A DNA stretch of 64,000 nt, taken from the NCBI GenBank assembly GCA_033032865.1, contig JAWHQI010000148.1:2995501-3059500 (forward strand), in the 5' to 3' direction. The notes beneath the pieces were generated by a model, which saw nothing but the letters and a program-made list of their open reading frames with translations, made no database searches and was not told the origin of the DNA. Shown here in pieces: positions 35,740-46,629 of this stretch (its first letter is position 1; every line of letters starts with the position of its first letter). Source of the stretch: Dactylorhiza incarnata (taxonomy: Eukaryota; Streptophyta; Magnoliopsida; Asparagales; Orchidaceae). A program made the translations under genes and the position numbers.

Positions 35740-36297
35740 GTGAGATTTGTTGGTTTTTCAAGTTTTGGTTAAAATTTCTCCAATAGTTTTGTGATTCTCA
35801 TATTTCTCTTAATTTTCATGGATTTTTTTTTTGAAGATAAACTGGATAAAGTTTAGTAGATCTAGATATTTTACATCATTGGTTGTATAAGAGATGTAGA
35901 TCTTGTCTTTTGTAAGAGAAATTAGTATTTTTGTTGAATTTGTGTGTTGAAACAAGATTTTCCTTTTTTTTTTTGGGTAGATCTAGATGTTTATAGGTTC
36001 AGTTTAAGAGGAATAATGATGACAAAAAAAATGAAGTGTTATAGGAAGAAGATGATGAATAGTGTTTTTCATTAAAGTTTTGATTTTTTTTTTTAAATAT
36101 TAAAGTTGTTGAAGATTTTTTTTTGCTGTGTGAAAAGTGTGTAGATTTGGGATAGGAAGATTGTTGTGAAATAAAAATTTTCGACACACACAAAAAAATT
36201 TTAGCTGTCGGATTTCCGATAGGTGGTATCGGAAATCTGACAGTGCCAGAATTGTTCCCTTTTTTTGTTTGTAAAAATTTTGTTATGTCTTATGCAG
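35740..36297 (+). other. 5'UTR intron of the S antisense gene (558 bp)
   Basis: The donor AAG|GTGAGATTTG is a strong plant splice site and the acceptor TTATGTCTTATGCAG precedes the start codon by two bases. The intron is T-rich, as plant introns are, and contains the inverted repeat at 36205-36243. Predicted from sequence only. Confidence 0.65.
36205..36243. repeat. 39-bp inverted repeat, 17-bp arms
   Basis: CTGTCGGATTTCCGATA (36205-36221) faces TATCGGAAATCTGACAG (36227-36243) with a 5-bp loop and one mismatch. Each arm is also internally palindromic (TCGGATTTCCGA-like). Confidence 0.9.
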
Positions 36298-36299
36298 AT

Positions 36300-37433
36300 A
36301 TGAGTTCAAGTTGGAGATCAAGAAGGGGTGAATCAGGAGATGCACATTCCTCTTATCAAAGTTACCCGGCCATTGAAAAAGCACAGATAGGAATTTCAAA
36401 GATCGTGGAATTTGATCTCCCTAGGCATGAACGAGTCTATTTTATGCTTGCTGAGGCAGGTATACTCTCAGTAATTATCCAAGACATTTTCTCCTCCTTT
36501 TTAGTTCGTGAATTTTACAATCATCTTGAGGATCCGGCATATACCGATCTGAATGGTGGAGTGAGATCAAAAATTCAAGGACAATATGTTGAGATCACTC
36601 CATTTGATTTAAGAAGTGAATTTGGGTTAATGGAAAGTGAGAATGTCTTGTTGGATCGTATGAACATGTCTTTGCATGGAAATTCCACCAAAAATCTCAT
36701 ATCCACTATGACGACACTGACAGACGATGCTCGTCTTGTACAAGATATACTAAGACACACGATTATGTTGAAGTCCGGTGATACGCATAGTATTACGGCT
36801 CAACTTAGTCTTGTGACTTATTATATAGTGGAGAAAGAGTTATTTGATGTGGCCGATCTATTGTTATCCATGATTCGTTATACATATCGCCTCAAAAATC
36901 CGGAGTGGAAAAAGGCACACACCCTCCCTTTAGGTGCGATTATCCAGCATATTATATTCAAGAAATATGCATGGATAGATCAAAATTTTTATATTGGAGA
37001 TTGTTGCCCGGAGATATATCAAACCTCGGATATTAAGGGTAAGAAAAGTCAACGAAAGCCGCCGACTATGGAAATGAGAGAGCCTCCAATAGCACGTGGA
37101 GGTTCTATGCGGGAGGCACTCAACTCGTTCCAAATTAAGTTGGATAAACATATAGATGACTTCCAAGAGCACAGAAGATCATTCGAAGAACATAAGGTGG
37201 AGGTGAAAAAAGATCGGACCCGAATGCAAAAATTTATGAAGTTCCTTGTGAAAGGCCTGAAATTAAAGCCTACGCCTGCGGAAGCCGTGGAATGGGAGAT
37301 GCCTTCAGAGGAGGAACCTCGTCGCCAATTGGTCAGTCAAGGTCGATGGAGGAAGACAGTAGTGAGGAGATCAGATTATGATATTCCTGAAAGCAGTGGA
37401 GCTGGTAGTAGGAATGAGGAGGAGTCAGATTAA
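36300..37433 (+). CDS. Antisense protein of S, resembling plant transposon protein domain (PF20167-like)
   Basis: An intact ORF of 378 codons starts at the ATG two bases after the predicted splice acceptor; an in-frame ATG at 36243 would lie inside the intron. Function is unknown. Residues about 35-230 form a mixed helical region with features seen in the 'putative plant transposon protein' family: HERVYFMLAEAG, an FxxHL segment, VEITPFDLRSEFGL, then RHTIMLKSGDTHSITAQLSL and YYIVEKELFDVADLLLSMI. The C-terminal third is charged, with a helical stretch (LDKHIDDFQEHRRSFEEHKV), basic clusters that could act as nuclear signals (RRQLVSQGRWRKTVVRR) and an acidic end. Being stop-free in an element with otherwise near-intact Gag-Pol argues that it is maintained. 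Family assignment is from memory of the pattern, not a search. Confidence 0.75.
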   Translation: MSSSWRSRRGESGDAHSSYQSYPAIEKAQIGISKIVEFDLPRHERVYFMLAEAGILSVIIQDIFSSFLVREFYNHLEDPAYTDLNGGVRSKIQGQYVEITPFDLRSEFGLMESENVLLDRMNMSLHGNSTKNLISTMTTLTDDARLVQDILRHTIMLKSGDTHSITAQLSLVTYYIVEKELFDVADLLLSMIRYTYRLKNPEWKKAHTLPLGAIIQHIIFKKYAWIDQNFYIGDCCPEIYQTSDIKGKKSQRKPPTMEMREPPIARGGSMREALNSFQIKLDKHIDDFQEHRRSFEEHKVEVKKDRTRMQKFMKFLVKGLKLKPTPAEAVEWEMPSEEEPRRQLVSQGRWRKTVVRRSDYDIPESSGAGSRNEEESD

Positions 37434-37687
37434 GGTGGAGTTCTGGAAGATATCGCCATCCGACAGCTCACTGTCGCCATCCGACAGCTGCACTGCCCAG
37501 ATCCCTTTCTAATTTTCTGCATTTCTATGATCAGACATTATGATTAAATTTTTGTAATAATTTTGACTATGTGAACATGTTTGAGTTGGTGAATGTCTAT
37601 TTTAAGAGATTGTTTTTCTTTTTAATATGTATAAGTTTTTGTGATGGTTTTTTTTTTAAATTTTATAGGTTCTAAGTAGTGATATAT
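37434..37687. other. 3' region of the antisense gene, with dyad motifs
   Basis: TATCGCCATCCGACAGC and TGTCGCCATCCGACAGC lie at 37450-37490. T-rich sequence follows, with TTTTGTAATAATTTTG near 37550, which could serve as a plant poly(A) region for the antisense gene. It overlaps the 3' untranslated side of pol. Confidence 0.5.
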
Positions 37688-40600
37688 TCATTGTGAAATG
37701 TCTAGGATTCCCAACTCTAGCCTAAGCATAGAAAAACGGGAATCCAGTAACGGTTTAGTGAATATATCCGCTAGTTGATTTTCCGTGCCTATAAAGTTGA
37801 TTTTTATATTACCCTTCTTAATATGATCCCTTACAAAATGATGTCGGACATCTATATGCTTAGATCTAGAATGTAATACGGAATTGTTAGTTAAGTCTAT
37901 AGCACTTTTATTGTCACACTTTAATTCTACACTACTTTGTTGCATGCCAAAATCTTCTAATGTTTGTGACATCCAAAGAGCTTGGGCACAACAACTACCT
38001 AGTGCAATATATTCGGCCTCGGTAGTAGAGAGGGCAACAGAATTCTGTTTCCTACTCGACCATGAAATAAGTGAAGGGCCGATAAAGTGACAAGTGCCAC
38101 TAGTGTTTTTCCTATCTAAAGAACATCCCGCATAATCAGAATCCAAAAAACCATGCAAAATAAAAGAATCATTATGAGGGTACCATAAGCCTAATTTTGA
38201 TGTTCCTATGAGATATCTAAAGATACGTTTCACCGCTTTTAAATGTGACTCTTTAGGATTAGCTTGAAATCTAGCACATAAACAAACGGCAAACATAATA
38301 TCAGGTCTAGATGCGGTTAAATACAATAAAGACCCTATCATACTTCTATAAAGGGTTTGTTCAATTGAAACACCACTTTCATCTTTTCCTAATTTTAGTG
38401 AAGTACTCATAGGAGTGTTTGCATGCTTAAGGTTTCCAAATCCAAATCTTTTTAACATATCATGAATATATTTGGTTTGACATATAAAAATACCATCATG
38501 TTTTTGTGTAATTTGAAAACCTAAAAAATATGAAAGTTCTCCAACCATACTCATTTCAAATTCATTTTTCATAATTTCAACTACTTCATTACACAACTCT
38601 TCATTAGTGGCTCCAAAAATAATATCATCAACATAAATTTGTAAAATAACTAAATCATGATCAATTTGCTTAATGAAGAGTGTAGAATCAGCACTTCCTA
38701 TTTTATAATCGTGCTTTAACAAATATTGAGTTAATCGATCATACCAAGCACGAGGCGCTTGTTTTAATCCATAAAGCGCTTTATCTAATTTATAAACATA
38801 ATTTGGATATTTCTCATTTATAAAGTCAGGGGGTTGTTCTACATAAACCTCTTCTTTTATATACCCGTTTAAAAATGCGGTTTTGACATCCATTTGATAC
38901 AATTTAAATCTTTTAAAACAAGCAAATTCAAGAAATATTCTAACCGCTTCTAATCTTGCTACGGGTGCAAAAGTTTCATCAAAATCTACCCCTTCAATTT
39001 GTGCATAACCTTTTGCAACTAATCTGGCTTTATTTCTAACAATTCTAGATTCATTATCCATTTTATTTTTAAAAATCCACTTAACACCAACTACAGGACG
39101 ATTTTTGGGTCGTTCTACAAGATTCCAAACCTTATTACGTTCAAATTGATTAAGTTCTTCATTCATAACTGAAAACCAAAATTCATCATTTAAAGCGGTG
39201 GAAACATCTTTTGGTTCTATTTCAGAAACAAAACAAAGGTTTGAAAATAAAACATGTAGCGAAGAACGAGTACTAACCCCTTTTTGCGGATCTCCAATGA
39301 TAAGCTCCTTTGGATGATCCTTAGAGAATCTCAATTCACTTGGAGGCACATATCCTTCTCTTTCTTCTTCTTCTCTATCTTCTTCTCCTCTTTCTTCTTC
39401 TCTTTCTTCTTCTTTTTCATCTTCATTTTCTCCAAGTTCTTCTTCATCATTCTCCACCGTGGGAAGGAGTTCATCTTCTTTTCCTGTAATTTTCTTTTCT
39501 ACACATGAAGCAAACTCATCAAACCTAACATGAATAGATTCTTCAACTATTTTTGTTCTTTTATTAAAAATTCTATAAGCTTTACTAGTTGAAGAATAGC
39601 CAATAAAAATACCTTCATCACATTTTTCATCAAATTTTCCTAAGAAATCTTTAGAATTCAAAATAAAACATTTACAACCAAAAACTTTGAAATAAGAAAC
39701 ATTTGGTTGTTTACTAAATATTAATTCATAAGGAGTTAATTTTAAAATAGGGCGAAGCATTACTCTATTAATTACATAACATGCCGTGCTAACCGCTTCA
39801 GCCCAAAAAGATTTTGGTAATTTGAATTCAGATAACATTGTACGGGCTAACTCTTGAAGAGTTCTATTTTTCCTCTCCACTACACCATTTTGCTGTGGTA
39901 TGCGTGGAGCGGAAAATTCATGTTTAATTCCTAACTCCGTACAAAAAGAAATAAACTTTTCATTTTCAAATTCTCCTCCATGATCCGATCGTATGCGTTT
40001 AATTTTTAACTCAAATTCATTTTGGATACGCAAACATAATTTTGAAAATTCTGAAAATGCTTCGGATTTGGAGGTTAGAAATAAAGTCCAACAAAAACGA
40101 GAATAATCATCAATCAAAATAAATGTGTATTTTCTACCTCCTAAGCTAGAAATTCCAATTGGCCCAAATAAGTCCATATGTATTAATTGAAGTGGCCTAG
40201 TGGTAGAAATAATGTTTTTACTTTTGAAAGATGATTTTGAAAATTTTCCTTTTTGGCAAGGCACACATAGTGAAGAAGATAAATTTCCATTTAGCAAAGG
40301 TAAACCTTTAATTAATTTATCTTTTGAAAGTTTTGAAATTAACTTGGCACTAGCATGTCCAAGTCGCCTATGCCATAAATTTAATTCATCATTTTTTGAT
40401 AAACAACATTTTAAAGTAGAATTTGAAAAATCAAGAAATTTAATCATATATACATTATGACATCTAGGTGCGGTAAAAACAATTTCATTTGTTTTGGAAT
40501 TAATAATTTTGCACAAATTTGTAGAAGATTCAAATAAAACATTTAAACCCTTATCACATAATTGACTAATAGAAATCAAATTATGTTTTAATCCTTCTAC

Positions 40601-40804
40601 AAATAAAACATTTGAAATTGAAAAAAATTCGTTACCCACAACACCGATGCCGATGATTTTTCCTTTTCCATTGTCACCGAATGTAACAACTCCTCCTTTC
40701 TTCATCTCCAGGCTAAGGAACTTCTCTTTATTGCCCGTCATGTGCTTTGAACAGCCCGAGTCCAAGTACCACACGTCTTCTTTGTCCTTAGCCTGCCAAC
40801 ACAC
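37688..40804 (-). CDS. S Pol: protease, integrase, RT, RNase H
   Basis: 1038 intact codons on the minus strand. Protease active site [13 protein letters not shown] lies at residues ~13-25. Integrase zinc motif [14 protein letters not shown] and CVPCQKGK lie at ~143-185; the core has [24 protein letters not shown] and [13 protein letters not shown] (~209-320). A Glu/Arg-rich linker (~450-490) follows. RT (~575-830) has [20 protein letters not shown] and the catalytic [11 protein letters not shown] near residue 725 (38617-38640). RNase H (~880-1015) has [32 protein letters not shown] and ADIFTKPLL. The reading frame continues from Gag; only a TAG separates them, so the first codon (GTG) is not a true start. 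Pol would be made by stop readthrough, or the TAG is a recent mutation. Confidence 0.93.
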   Translation of the reverse strand: MCWQAKDKEDVWYLDSGCSKHMTGNKEKFLSLEMKKGGVVTFGDNGKGKIIGIGVVGNEFFSISNVLFVEGLKHNLISISQLCDKGLNVLFESSTNLCKIINSKTNEIVFTAPRCHNVYMIKFLDFSNSTLKCCLSKNDELNLWHRRLGHASAKLISKLSKDKLIKGLPLLNGNLSSSLCVPCQKGKFSKSSFKSKNIISTTRPLQLIHMDLFGPIGISSLGGRKYTFILIDDYSRFCWTLFLTSKSEAFSEFSKLCLRIQNEFELKIKRIRSDHGGEFENEKFISFCTELGIKHEFSAPRIPQQNGVVERKNRTLQELARTMLSEFKLPKSFWAEAVSTACYVINRVMLRPILKLTPYELIFSKQPNVSYFKVFGCKCFILNSKDFLGKFDEKCDEGIFIGYSSTSKAYRIFNKRTKIVEESIHVRFDEFASCVEKKITGKEDELLPTVENDEEELGENEDEKEEEREEERGEEDREEEEREGYVPPSELRFSKDHPKELIIGDPQKGVSTRSSLHVLFSNLCFVSEIEPKDVSTALNDEFWFSVMNEELNQFERNKVWNLVERPKNRPVVGVKWIFKNKMDNESRIVRNKARLVAKGYAQIEGVDFDETFAPVARLEAVRIFLEFACFKRFKLYQMDVKTAFLNGYIKEEVYVEQPPDFINEKYPNYVYKLDKALYGLKQAPRAWYDRLTQYLLKHDYKIGSADSTLFIKQIDHDLVILQIYVDDIIFGATNEELCNEVVEIMKNEFEMSMVGELSYFLGFQITQKHDGIFICQTKYIHDMLKRFGFGNLKHANTPMSTSLKLGKDESGVSIEQTLYRSMIGSLLYLTASRPDIMFAVCLCARFQANPKESHLKAVKRIFRYLIGTSKLGLWYPHNDSFILHGFLDSDYAGCSLDRKNTSGTCHFIGPSLISWSSRKQNSVALSTTEAEYIALGSCCAQALWMSQTLEDFGMQQSSVELKCDNKSAIDLTNNSVLHSRSKHIDVRHHFVRDHIKKGNIKINFIGTENQLADIFTKPLLDSRFSMLRLELGILDISQ

Positions 40805-42736
40805 CTAGAAAGAAGAGGTGAGTAAAGATCTGGTTACCCAAGTGGTTCCACCCATAGTATAGGTAGAAGCCTTAGGCACCCAGATTTGTTTAATTTTGCT
40901 TTTTCCTTCCTTCCAGCAAGAGTCCGTAGTGTGACCAAATCTATTGCATTTGGCACAAGTAATGTATTTAGAAGAGTATAACTTTTCTAGACTTTTACTG
41001 GATGAGGATGCAGTATTTGATATTTCATTAATTTTAGAATTTTTAAAAGTGAATTTTCTGGACTTTTCACTGTCGCCGGCGACAGTGGTTATCGCCGGGC
41101 GATAGCTTCCAGATGTGTATCCGAGCCCAAACCTTCCAGATCCATGGCGTTGGTATCCTAAGATCATATCCAGTGATCTTCGGCCCATTCCAAATTTTTT
41201 CATGGCTAGTGTTAAGTCATGAATCTGGTGTCTCATTTTTGTATTCTCAGATACTAGATTTACGCATCTCCGTTCAAAAGAATTCTTTCCCTCATGGACT
41301 ATGGAAATTGAAGATTTCAGATCTCTCTCTAAAATCTCATTCTTTTTAGTAAGTACTTTTATTGTAGAATGAGATTTGGAAAGAGATTCTTCAAGTTCCT
41401 TAATTCTTCCCAAAAAGTGATCACACTCTTGGCAAGAAATATCTCTTTTTCCAATAGTCTTAATTTCATTTAACAATTTTTTGTTTTCTTTAAGTAAAAT
41501 TCCATTTTCAGATTTTAGAAGATCATTATCTTTTAAACTTTTTTCAAAAAATTTGCAAGTCTTTAAAAATTCAGAAAACAATTCATCATAAGTTGGAGGA
41601 GTTACCTCAGTGTCGCTTTGGACACTGCATTCGTCATCAGATATGACGCTCTTTCCCATTAAGCATATGTTGGCCTCCTCCTCTTTACTTGAGTCGGAAC
41701 TGCTTGCATCCTCAGAAGTAGTATCATCCCAGGTTTCCGCCTTCAATACCTTCTTCGACCCTTTGTGCTTCTTTTCTTTAAGTTCTTTCAAGTACTTTGG
41801 ACACTTGCTTCGAATGTGTCCCAACTTCTTGGAGTGATAGCACTCCGGTGGCGGTCTCTCTTCCTCCTCATCGCCTTCCTTTCCTTTTTTCTTCCTAAAG
41901 GTTTCCTTCTTAAAATACTTCTTAAACGAATTCCTTCTCTCCGGATTTTTCATAAATTTTCTAAATTTTTTAACAAATAAACTTTCCTCATCTTCTTCAT
42001 CCTCTTCAGAATCACTAGTTTCTTCCTTCTTTGATCTTAGAGCCAATCCCTTCTTCCTTGGCTCCATATACTCTTGTTGTTGAATTTTCAATTCAACTTC
42101 ATGAGTTTTCAAGTTCCCAATGAGACTCTCCAATTGTAAGGTCTTAAGATCATGTGACTCAGAAATTGCAGTCACTTTAGGATTGAACTTCGGGGGAAGT
42201 GATCTTAAGATTTTCCTTACCAAATCTCCATTTGAGAACACCTTTCCTAGCACCTTTGAGTCGTTCACGATTTTTGTAAATCGTGTGTACATCGTATCGA
42301 TCTCTTCATTTACCTCCATTTTGAACCTTTCAAATTCAGACTCCAGTTGAAATAGCTTTGAATCTTTTACCTGCGAAGTACCTTCATGAGTGATTTCTAA
42401 CAAATTCCAAATTTCAAATGCAGAATTACAAGCACAAACTCTATTAAATTCAGTGCGATCTAGTGCGCAAAATAAGGCATTCATGGCTTTTGCATTGTTC
42501 TTACATCTTAATTTATCATTGTCATCCCACTTGTCTTTGGGCTTATCCATAGTTATATCTCCTACAACAACTGTTGGAGAAGTGTAACTAGATTCTACCA
42601 TATTCCAGACTTCTATATCTAGCGCAATTAGAAAACAACGCATACGTGTTTTCCAATAATTATAGTCTGTGCCCGTGAATAAAGGAAGTCTACTTATGCC
42701 TTGCCCCTCAACGAACGCATGATCGTTGTGCGCCAT
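40805..42736 (-). CDS. S Gag (large Sirevirus-type)
   Basis: 643 codons from ATG at 42736, 35 bases after the primer site, to TAG at 40805-40807. Residues ~15-230 are a copia Gag (UBN2-type) capsid domain (LFTGTDYNYWKTRMRCFLIA, ILRSLPPKFNPKVTAI). A first zinc knuckle is degenerate (CYHSKKLGHIRSKC, ~300). A coiled coil spans about 365-520. A second knuckle (CAKCNRFGHTTDSC) lies near 595. Copia Gags are usually 250-350 residues; the C-terminal extension with coiled coil is characteristic of Sireviruses. It forms the cytoplasmic particle and packages RNA. Confidence 0.92.
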   Translation of the reverse strand: MAHNDHAFVEGQGISRLPLFTGTDYNYWKTRMRCFLIALDIEVWNMVESSYTSPTVVVGDITMDKPKDKWDDNDKLRCKNNAKAMNALFCALDRTEFNRVCACNSAFEIWNLLEITHEGTSQVKDSKLFQLESEFERFKMEVNEEIDTMYTRFTKIVNDSKVLGKVFSNGDLVRKILRSLPPKFNPKVTAISESHDLKTLQLESLIGNLKTHEVELKIQQQEYMEPRKKGLALRSKKEETSDSEEDEEDEESLFVKKFRKFMKNPERRNSFKKYFKKETFRKKKGKEGDEEEERPPPECYHSKKLGHIRSKCPKYLKELKEKKHKGSKKVLKAETWDDTTSEDASSSDSSKEEEANICLMGKSVISDDECSVQSDTEVTPPTYDELFSEFLKTCKFFEKSLKDNDLLKSENGILLKENKKLLNEIKTIGKRDISCQECDHFLGRIKELEESLSKSHSTIKVLTKKNEILERDLKSSISIVHEGKNSFERRCVNLVSENTKMRHQIHDLTLAMKKFGMGRRSLDMILGYQRHGSGRFGLGYTSGSYRPAITTVAGDSEKSRKFTFKNSKINEISNTASSSSKSLEKLYSSKYITCAKCNRFGHTTDSCWKEGKSKIKQIWVPKASTYTMGGTTWVTRSLLTSSF

Positions 42737-42770
42737 TACTCCCGGTGGTAAAACCGTTTGGAGTAACCTC

Positions 42771-42782
42771 GCTTTGATACCA
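42771..42782 (-). promoter_or_regulatory. S primer-binding site (initiator tRNA-Met)
   Basis: The minus strand reads TGGTATCAAAGC, two bases from the LTR edge, with one mismatch to the initiator tRNA-Met complement TGGTATCAGAGC. Confidence 0.88.
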
Positions 42783-42784
42783 CT

Positions 42785-44126
42785 TGTTGGATCGTACGAC
42801 GCCCTTAGAGGGGGGGGGGGGTGAATAAGGGTGTGTTTGAAATATAATTTTTCCTTAAGAATTTTTAAACAAGTTTTACTTTTCTAAAAATTACTTCTAA
42901 ACAATTTCCAAAGAATGTGTTTTTTTTTTATAATTCAAAAACAAATTTCTAAGATAAAGATTATGCCACCAAATATGTAATTAAAGAAAAAGACATAATT
43001 ATATTAATCATGAAATTTGCATACAATAAAAAATGATCTTAACAATGCTTAAGATCAAGGCACAATTATGTTAATAAAAAAAATCTACAATTTTGGTTTA
43101 CCAATCCTTCTCCCAAGGATCGGAAGGCTATCACTTGTCTCTCCCAAGACCAAGCCCAAGCCTATCCTCTAGATCTTCCCAAGATCTAGACGTAGCACAC
43201 AAGGCCACGATTTCCCACCAAGCCACGCAAGGACTTGGACGCTCCGCACAAGGAAGCGATTTTCCCCTAAGCCGCGCAAGGACTTAGACGCCGCACGCAA
43301 GACGACGATTTCTCCAACGATTACAAAATGAAAAGTGAATGAATGAAAATACAATATGAAAAACCCCCTTTAGAATTTCTGGACCAAAACAGCGAAGATC
43401 CCTTGAGACAGTCTCCTTGGAATGCGTGTACAATCTTCGGCTTCGCTCTCTCTTTTCTCCTTCAAGGATGGGGATTTTCATTCTCTGGAGCTCTCTAGAT
43501 GATAACACACAGGAAGGAGGCTTGGGAATCTTAAGAACTAAATTCCACGAAGTTTCGAGCCCTTTTAATAAAAAGGAGCTATCGCCGTCCGATAGCCGCT
43601 GTCGCCGAAATTCGATATCTCCAGAGGCTGCCACGTGTCTTACTAAAACGAAGTTTCTGCGTCGTGTTGAGGTCGTGGTTGAGACGTGGGCTGTCGGATA
43701 TTCGATAGTACTGTCAGATATCCGATAGCCAAGGTAACCGCTGCACGTTCTGGCGTTATAGGAAGATCGTGGGCTGTCGCCATCCGATAGCGATATCGGA
43801 AATCCGATAGATCCTAACCGCTGTGTGGTAACTGCTGCACGTCCTGGCGTTATCGAAAGAACGTGGGCTATCGCCATCCGATAGCGATATCGGAAATCTG
43901 ATAGATCCTAACCGCTGCGCAGAGATCAAATATACGCGCTGTCGGAAATCCGATAGCACTGTCAGAAATCCGATAGCTCAAATTTCTGGAAAATGTCATT
44001 TTGCTTCAATTGAAATCATGTTATTTTTGCACCTGTTATCTGCACACCATTAATCAAAAATAAGATCAAATACATTCGAGATTTGTTATTCTCAAACCGG
44101 ACGAGTGCGGAACGCATGCTCCAACA
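42785..44126 (-). repeat. S 5' LTR (right)
   Basis: Matches 32916-34255 with about two dozen substitutions and small length changes in the G run (12 here) and a T run. In minus orientation its U3 is at the right: dyad cluster about 43575-43980. Just inside it, minus-strand TATTAAAAG near 43563-43572 is the best TATA-like candidate. Confidence 0.95.
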
Positions 44127-44131
44127 CTCAG
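44127..44131. other. Target-site duplication of S, right copy
   Basis: CTCAG, identical to 32911-32915. Confidence 0.95.
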
Positions 44132-45615
44132 CTGCTTCTTCTGTGCAAGATCCTCTTCCAGATGAACATGAAGCATCGCTCCCCCTGCTTCCAGAACCTG
44201 AAGCCTCCATCTCAGAGCTTGAAACAACTGGAGCTCCTGGTGAAACAGGCAACTCCACTTGAAGATCTTCCACAGCCTTCCCTGCTTCATCAACCCTGCT
44301 CTCCGGTAGTTCAACTCCTGAACTCCCCTTGTAGGAAGTCACTTCATCGAACACCACATCCCGAGATACCACTGATCTCCGTGTCTCAGGATCCATGCAC
44401 CTCCATCCTTTTTTCCGCTCATCATATCCAACAAAGACTAGCTTCCTTGCTTCCGCATCTAACTTTGTCCGAAGAGCATCAGGAATATGCACATAGCATG
44501 TTGACCCGAACACCCGAAGGTGAGCAACACTCGGTTTCTCCTTGAACATCAGTTCGTGAGGGGTCTTCATCTTGATAGGACATAGAGGCATTCTGTTGAT
44601 GACATAAGCCGCACAAGACATTCCCTCCGCCCAAAAGGACTTTGGGATACTGTTGGCATGAAGCCAGCATTTGCAGGTTTCCGTCAAATGACGGATCTTC
44701 CTCTCCGCAATGCCATTTTGCTGCGGAGTATGGGCACAAGTGAGCTCTCTCTGAACGCCTTGTTTCCTGCAAAAACTTGTGAACTCACCAGAGGTGAACT
44801 CCCCACCATTGTCAGTTCTTAATTTCTTCACCCGCAGGCCTAACCGACCTTCCACCAGCTCCTTGAACTCCACAATCTTCGCAAAAACTTCCGACTTATC
44901 TTTCAAAAAATACACCCAGACATATCTGGTGTAATCGTCAATTAACACCAACATATATCTATTGCCTCCAAGGCTTAGGGTGGCTGTCTGTCCCATCAAA
45001 TCACTGTGGATGCACTCCAACGGTGCTTTGCATCTAGTTTGTGATTTATCAAATGGAAGTCGATGAGACTTACCAAACTGACATCCAACACAAACATGAC
45101 CGTCTCCATAAGAGGACAAGCTAGGCAAGCCCTTGACAAGACCTCTTACCGCCATAGCCTTCAATTTGTCCATGCCAACATGCCCCAACCTTTCATGCCA
45201 AATAGCTGCGCTATCGTTGGTCTTCATCTTATCAACATAAGTACTTGTCGATAACACAAACAAGTCCTTCACCCTCTTTCCAATATGGATATCATCTCCC
45301 CTTATCTCTGGTTGAGTTTTCAGAAACTTCACTTATGTTGGGCCAAACAGAACATGATAACCGGCATCAACTGCATTGGTCACAGAGAAGAGATTCTTCC
45401 TCATGCCAGGCACGGGATAAACACTCCTCAACGTGAGTGGACCCTTATCATTGCTCAGGGAGACAACACCTTCTTGTTCGACAGCATGAACAGAATTATC
45501 AGTCGTAATGATAGCATCGTTACCTGAATAAGGCGCCAAAGAAGAGAACTTTGATTCATCCCCGGTGAGATGATGTCCACACCCTGAATCAACAATCCAA
45601 TCCTCTTCGAAGTTG
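44132..45615 (-). pseudogene. CopA(-) protease and integrase
   Basis: The protease motif WIVDSGCGHHLTGDE lies at about 45605-45560. One stop (TAA at 45333-45335) follows, then an open 400-codon integrase frame: WHERLGHVGMDKLKAMAV and CVGCQFGKSHRLPF (zinc domain), HSDLMGQTATLSLGGNRYML, KLRTDNGGEFTSGEFTS, TPQQNGIAERKIRHLTETCK, KSFWAEGMSCAAYVINRMPL and the C-terminal GYDERKKGWRCMDPETRRSV. It stops at the S insertion; the coding frame resumes at 32910. Integrase would insert element DNA in an intact copy. Confidence 0.9.
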
Positions 45616-46541
45616 ATGGCAGCCAAGGCCTTAACGGGCATCGCCGTCATATTAGCCACAAAGGCTCCTCCCCATCCAACTTCATCAGACTTTGGCTTCT
45701 CCTTCTCTGCTACATGTCCCGACTGAAGATTAACCAGGCAATCCTTCTTGAAGTGACCGGTCTTATTGCACCTAAAGCACCTTGGTCCATCTCCCTTATT
45801 CTTCCCATCAGACTTAGGAGCATAACCCCTATCCTGCTGACCTGAAGTAGAGGGTCCATCATAACCTGGCTTCTTCTTCTCCCACTTCTTCTTCTTCTTT
45901 CCAGAGAACAACACATCACTATCTCCCCCAGAGAGAGACGTCCCCGCTATCTGTCTTGCCAAACTTTCTTGCGAAGCAAGTAAGTTCTCCAGCTCCAACA
46001 GAGATGGTTGATTTGCCCAACCTTGAACTGAAGTCACAAAGGCAAGATACTCCTTCCGCAACCCGCGGATGATACGCCTCTTCAGTTTTGCCTCCGAGAT
46101 GGGCTCATCAGGGTCCAATGCAGAAATCTCTGCTGTGAGGTTCTTCATCTTGAGAAAGAAGGTAGAAATAGAAAGATCGCCTTGAGAGGCCTTCGCCAAC
46201 TCATTTTCAAAAAACTGTAGCCGAGCTACATTCTTCTTATTAAACAACCCGTCCAAAGACGTCCAAATTTCAACAGCAGATTTACATCCAATGATGTGAT
46301 CAAACAGCTCCGGTGAGATAGCCCTCTTGAGAGTGAACTCTGCCTTAGCATTCGTCCTCCTCCAAAGTCAACCCTCTGCCATATTATCTCCTGCTAGAAA
46401 CACCTCTTGCGTGTCTTCTCCTCCAACTATCTCCCATAGATCCTCGCCAAGTAAATAGCTCCCCATACACGATCTCCATTTCTTATAGTTAGTCGAAGTA
46501 AGAAGTTCAATACCAAGCCCTCTTGCAAATCCACCTTCCAT
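45616..46541 (-). pseudogene. CopA(-) gag
   Basis: The likely start is ATG at 46541 (MEGGFARGLGIELLTSTNYK). The frame is interrupted by TGA at 46368-46370, then continues in frame (LEMENLLASQ-like UBN2 gag region, LKRRIIRGLRKEYLAFVTSV) to a Lys-rich stretch and the zinc knuckle CFRCNKTGHFKKDC at about 45783-45745. Gag, protease and integrase share one frame, as in TNT1-like elements. Confidence 0.88.
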
Positions 46542-46617
46542 GGCAATCAAAGTGGTATCTTCTTCACAAAGACGATGGCAACTCAAGTTGATCACTGCTT
46601 ATCCACTCCAACAACCT

Positions 46618-46629
46618 GCTCTGATACCA
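46618..46629 (-). promoter_or_regulatory. CopA(-) primer-binding site
   Basis: The minus strand reads TGGTATCAGAGC, a perfect initiator tRNA-Met complement, directly abutting the LTR at 46630. Confidence 0.95.

Larger units (their letters stand above)
32916..44126 (-). mobile_element. S: Sirevirus-type Ty1/copia retrotransposon with antisense gene (11.2 kb)
   Basis: LTRs of 1340 and 1342 bp (32916-34255, 42785-44126) with TGTTGGA/TCCAACA ends, a 5-bp target duplication, primer site, polypurine tract and long Gag-Pol on the minus strand. By eye I count about two dozen LTR differences (near 2 %), nearly all transitions, so insertion is fairly recent. Support for Sirevirus: a large Gag with two knuckles and a coiled coil, several polypurine-like tracts beside the 3' LTR, and a long gene-sized space between pol and the 3' LTR. 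That space holds an oppositely oriented gene rather than a sense env-like ORF. Confidence 0.9.

Noticed and set aside
40807..40842. Gag-Pol stop as part of a mini-intron (GTAACC...TTCTTTCTAG)
   Set aside because: It would be only about 36 nt, too short for a plant intron; readthrough or point mutation is simpler.
43284..43877. 197-codon minus-strand ORF in the S 5' LTR
   Set aside because: The counterpart in the other LTR is broken by stops, and it is built from dyad repeats; not a gene.
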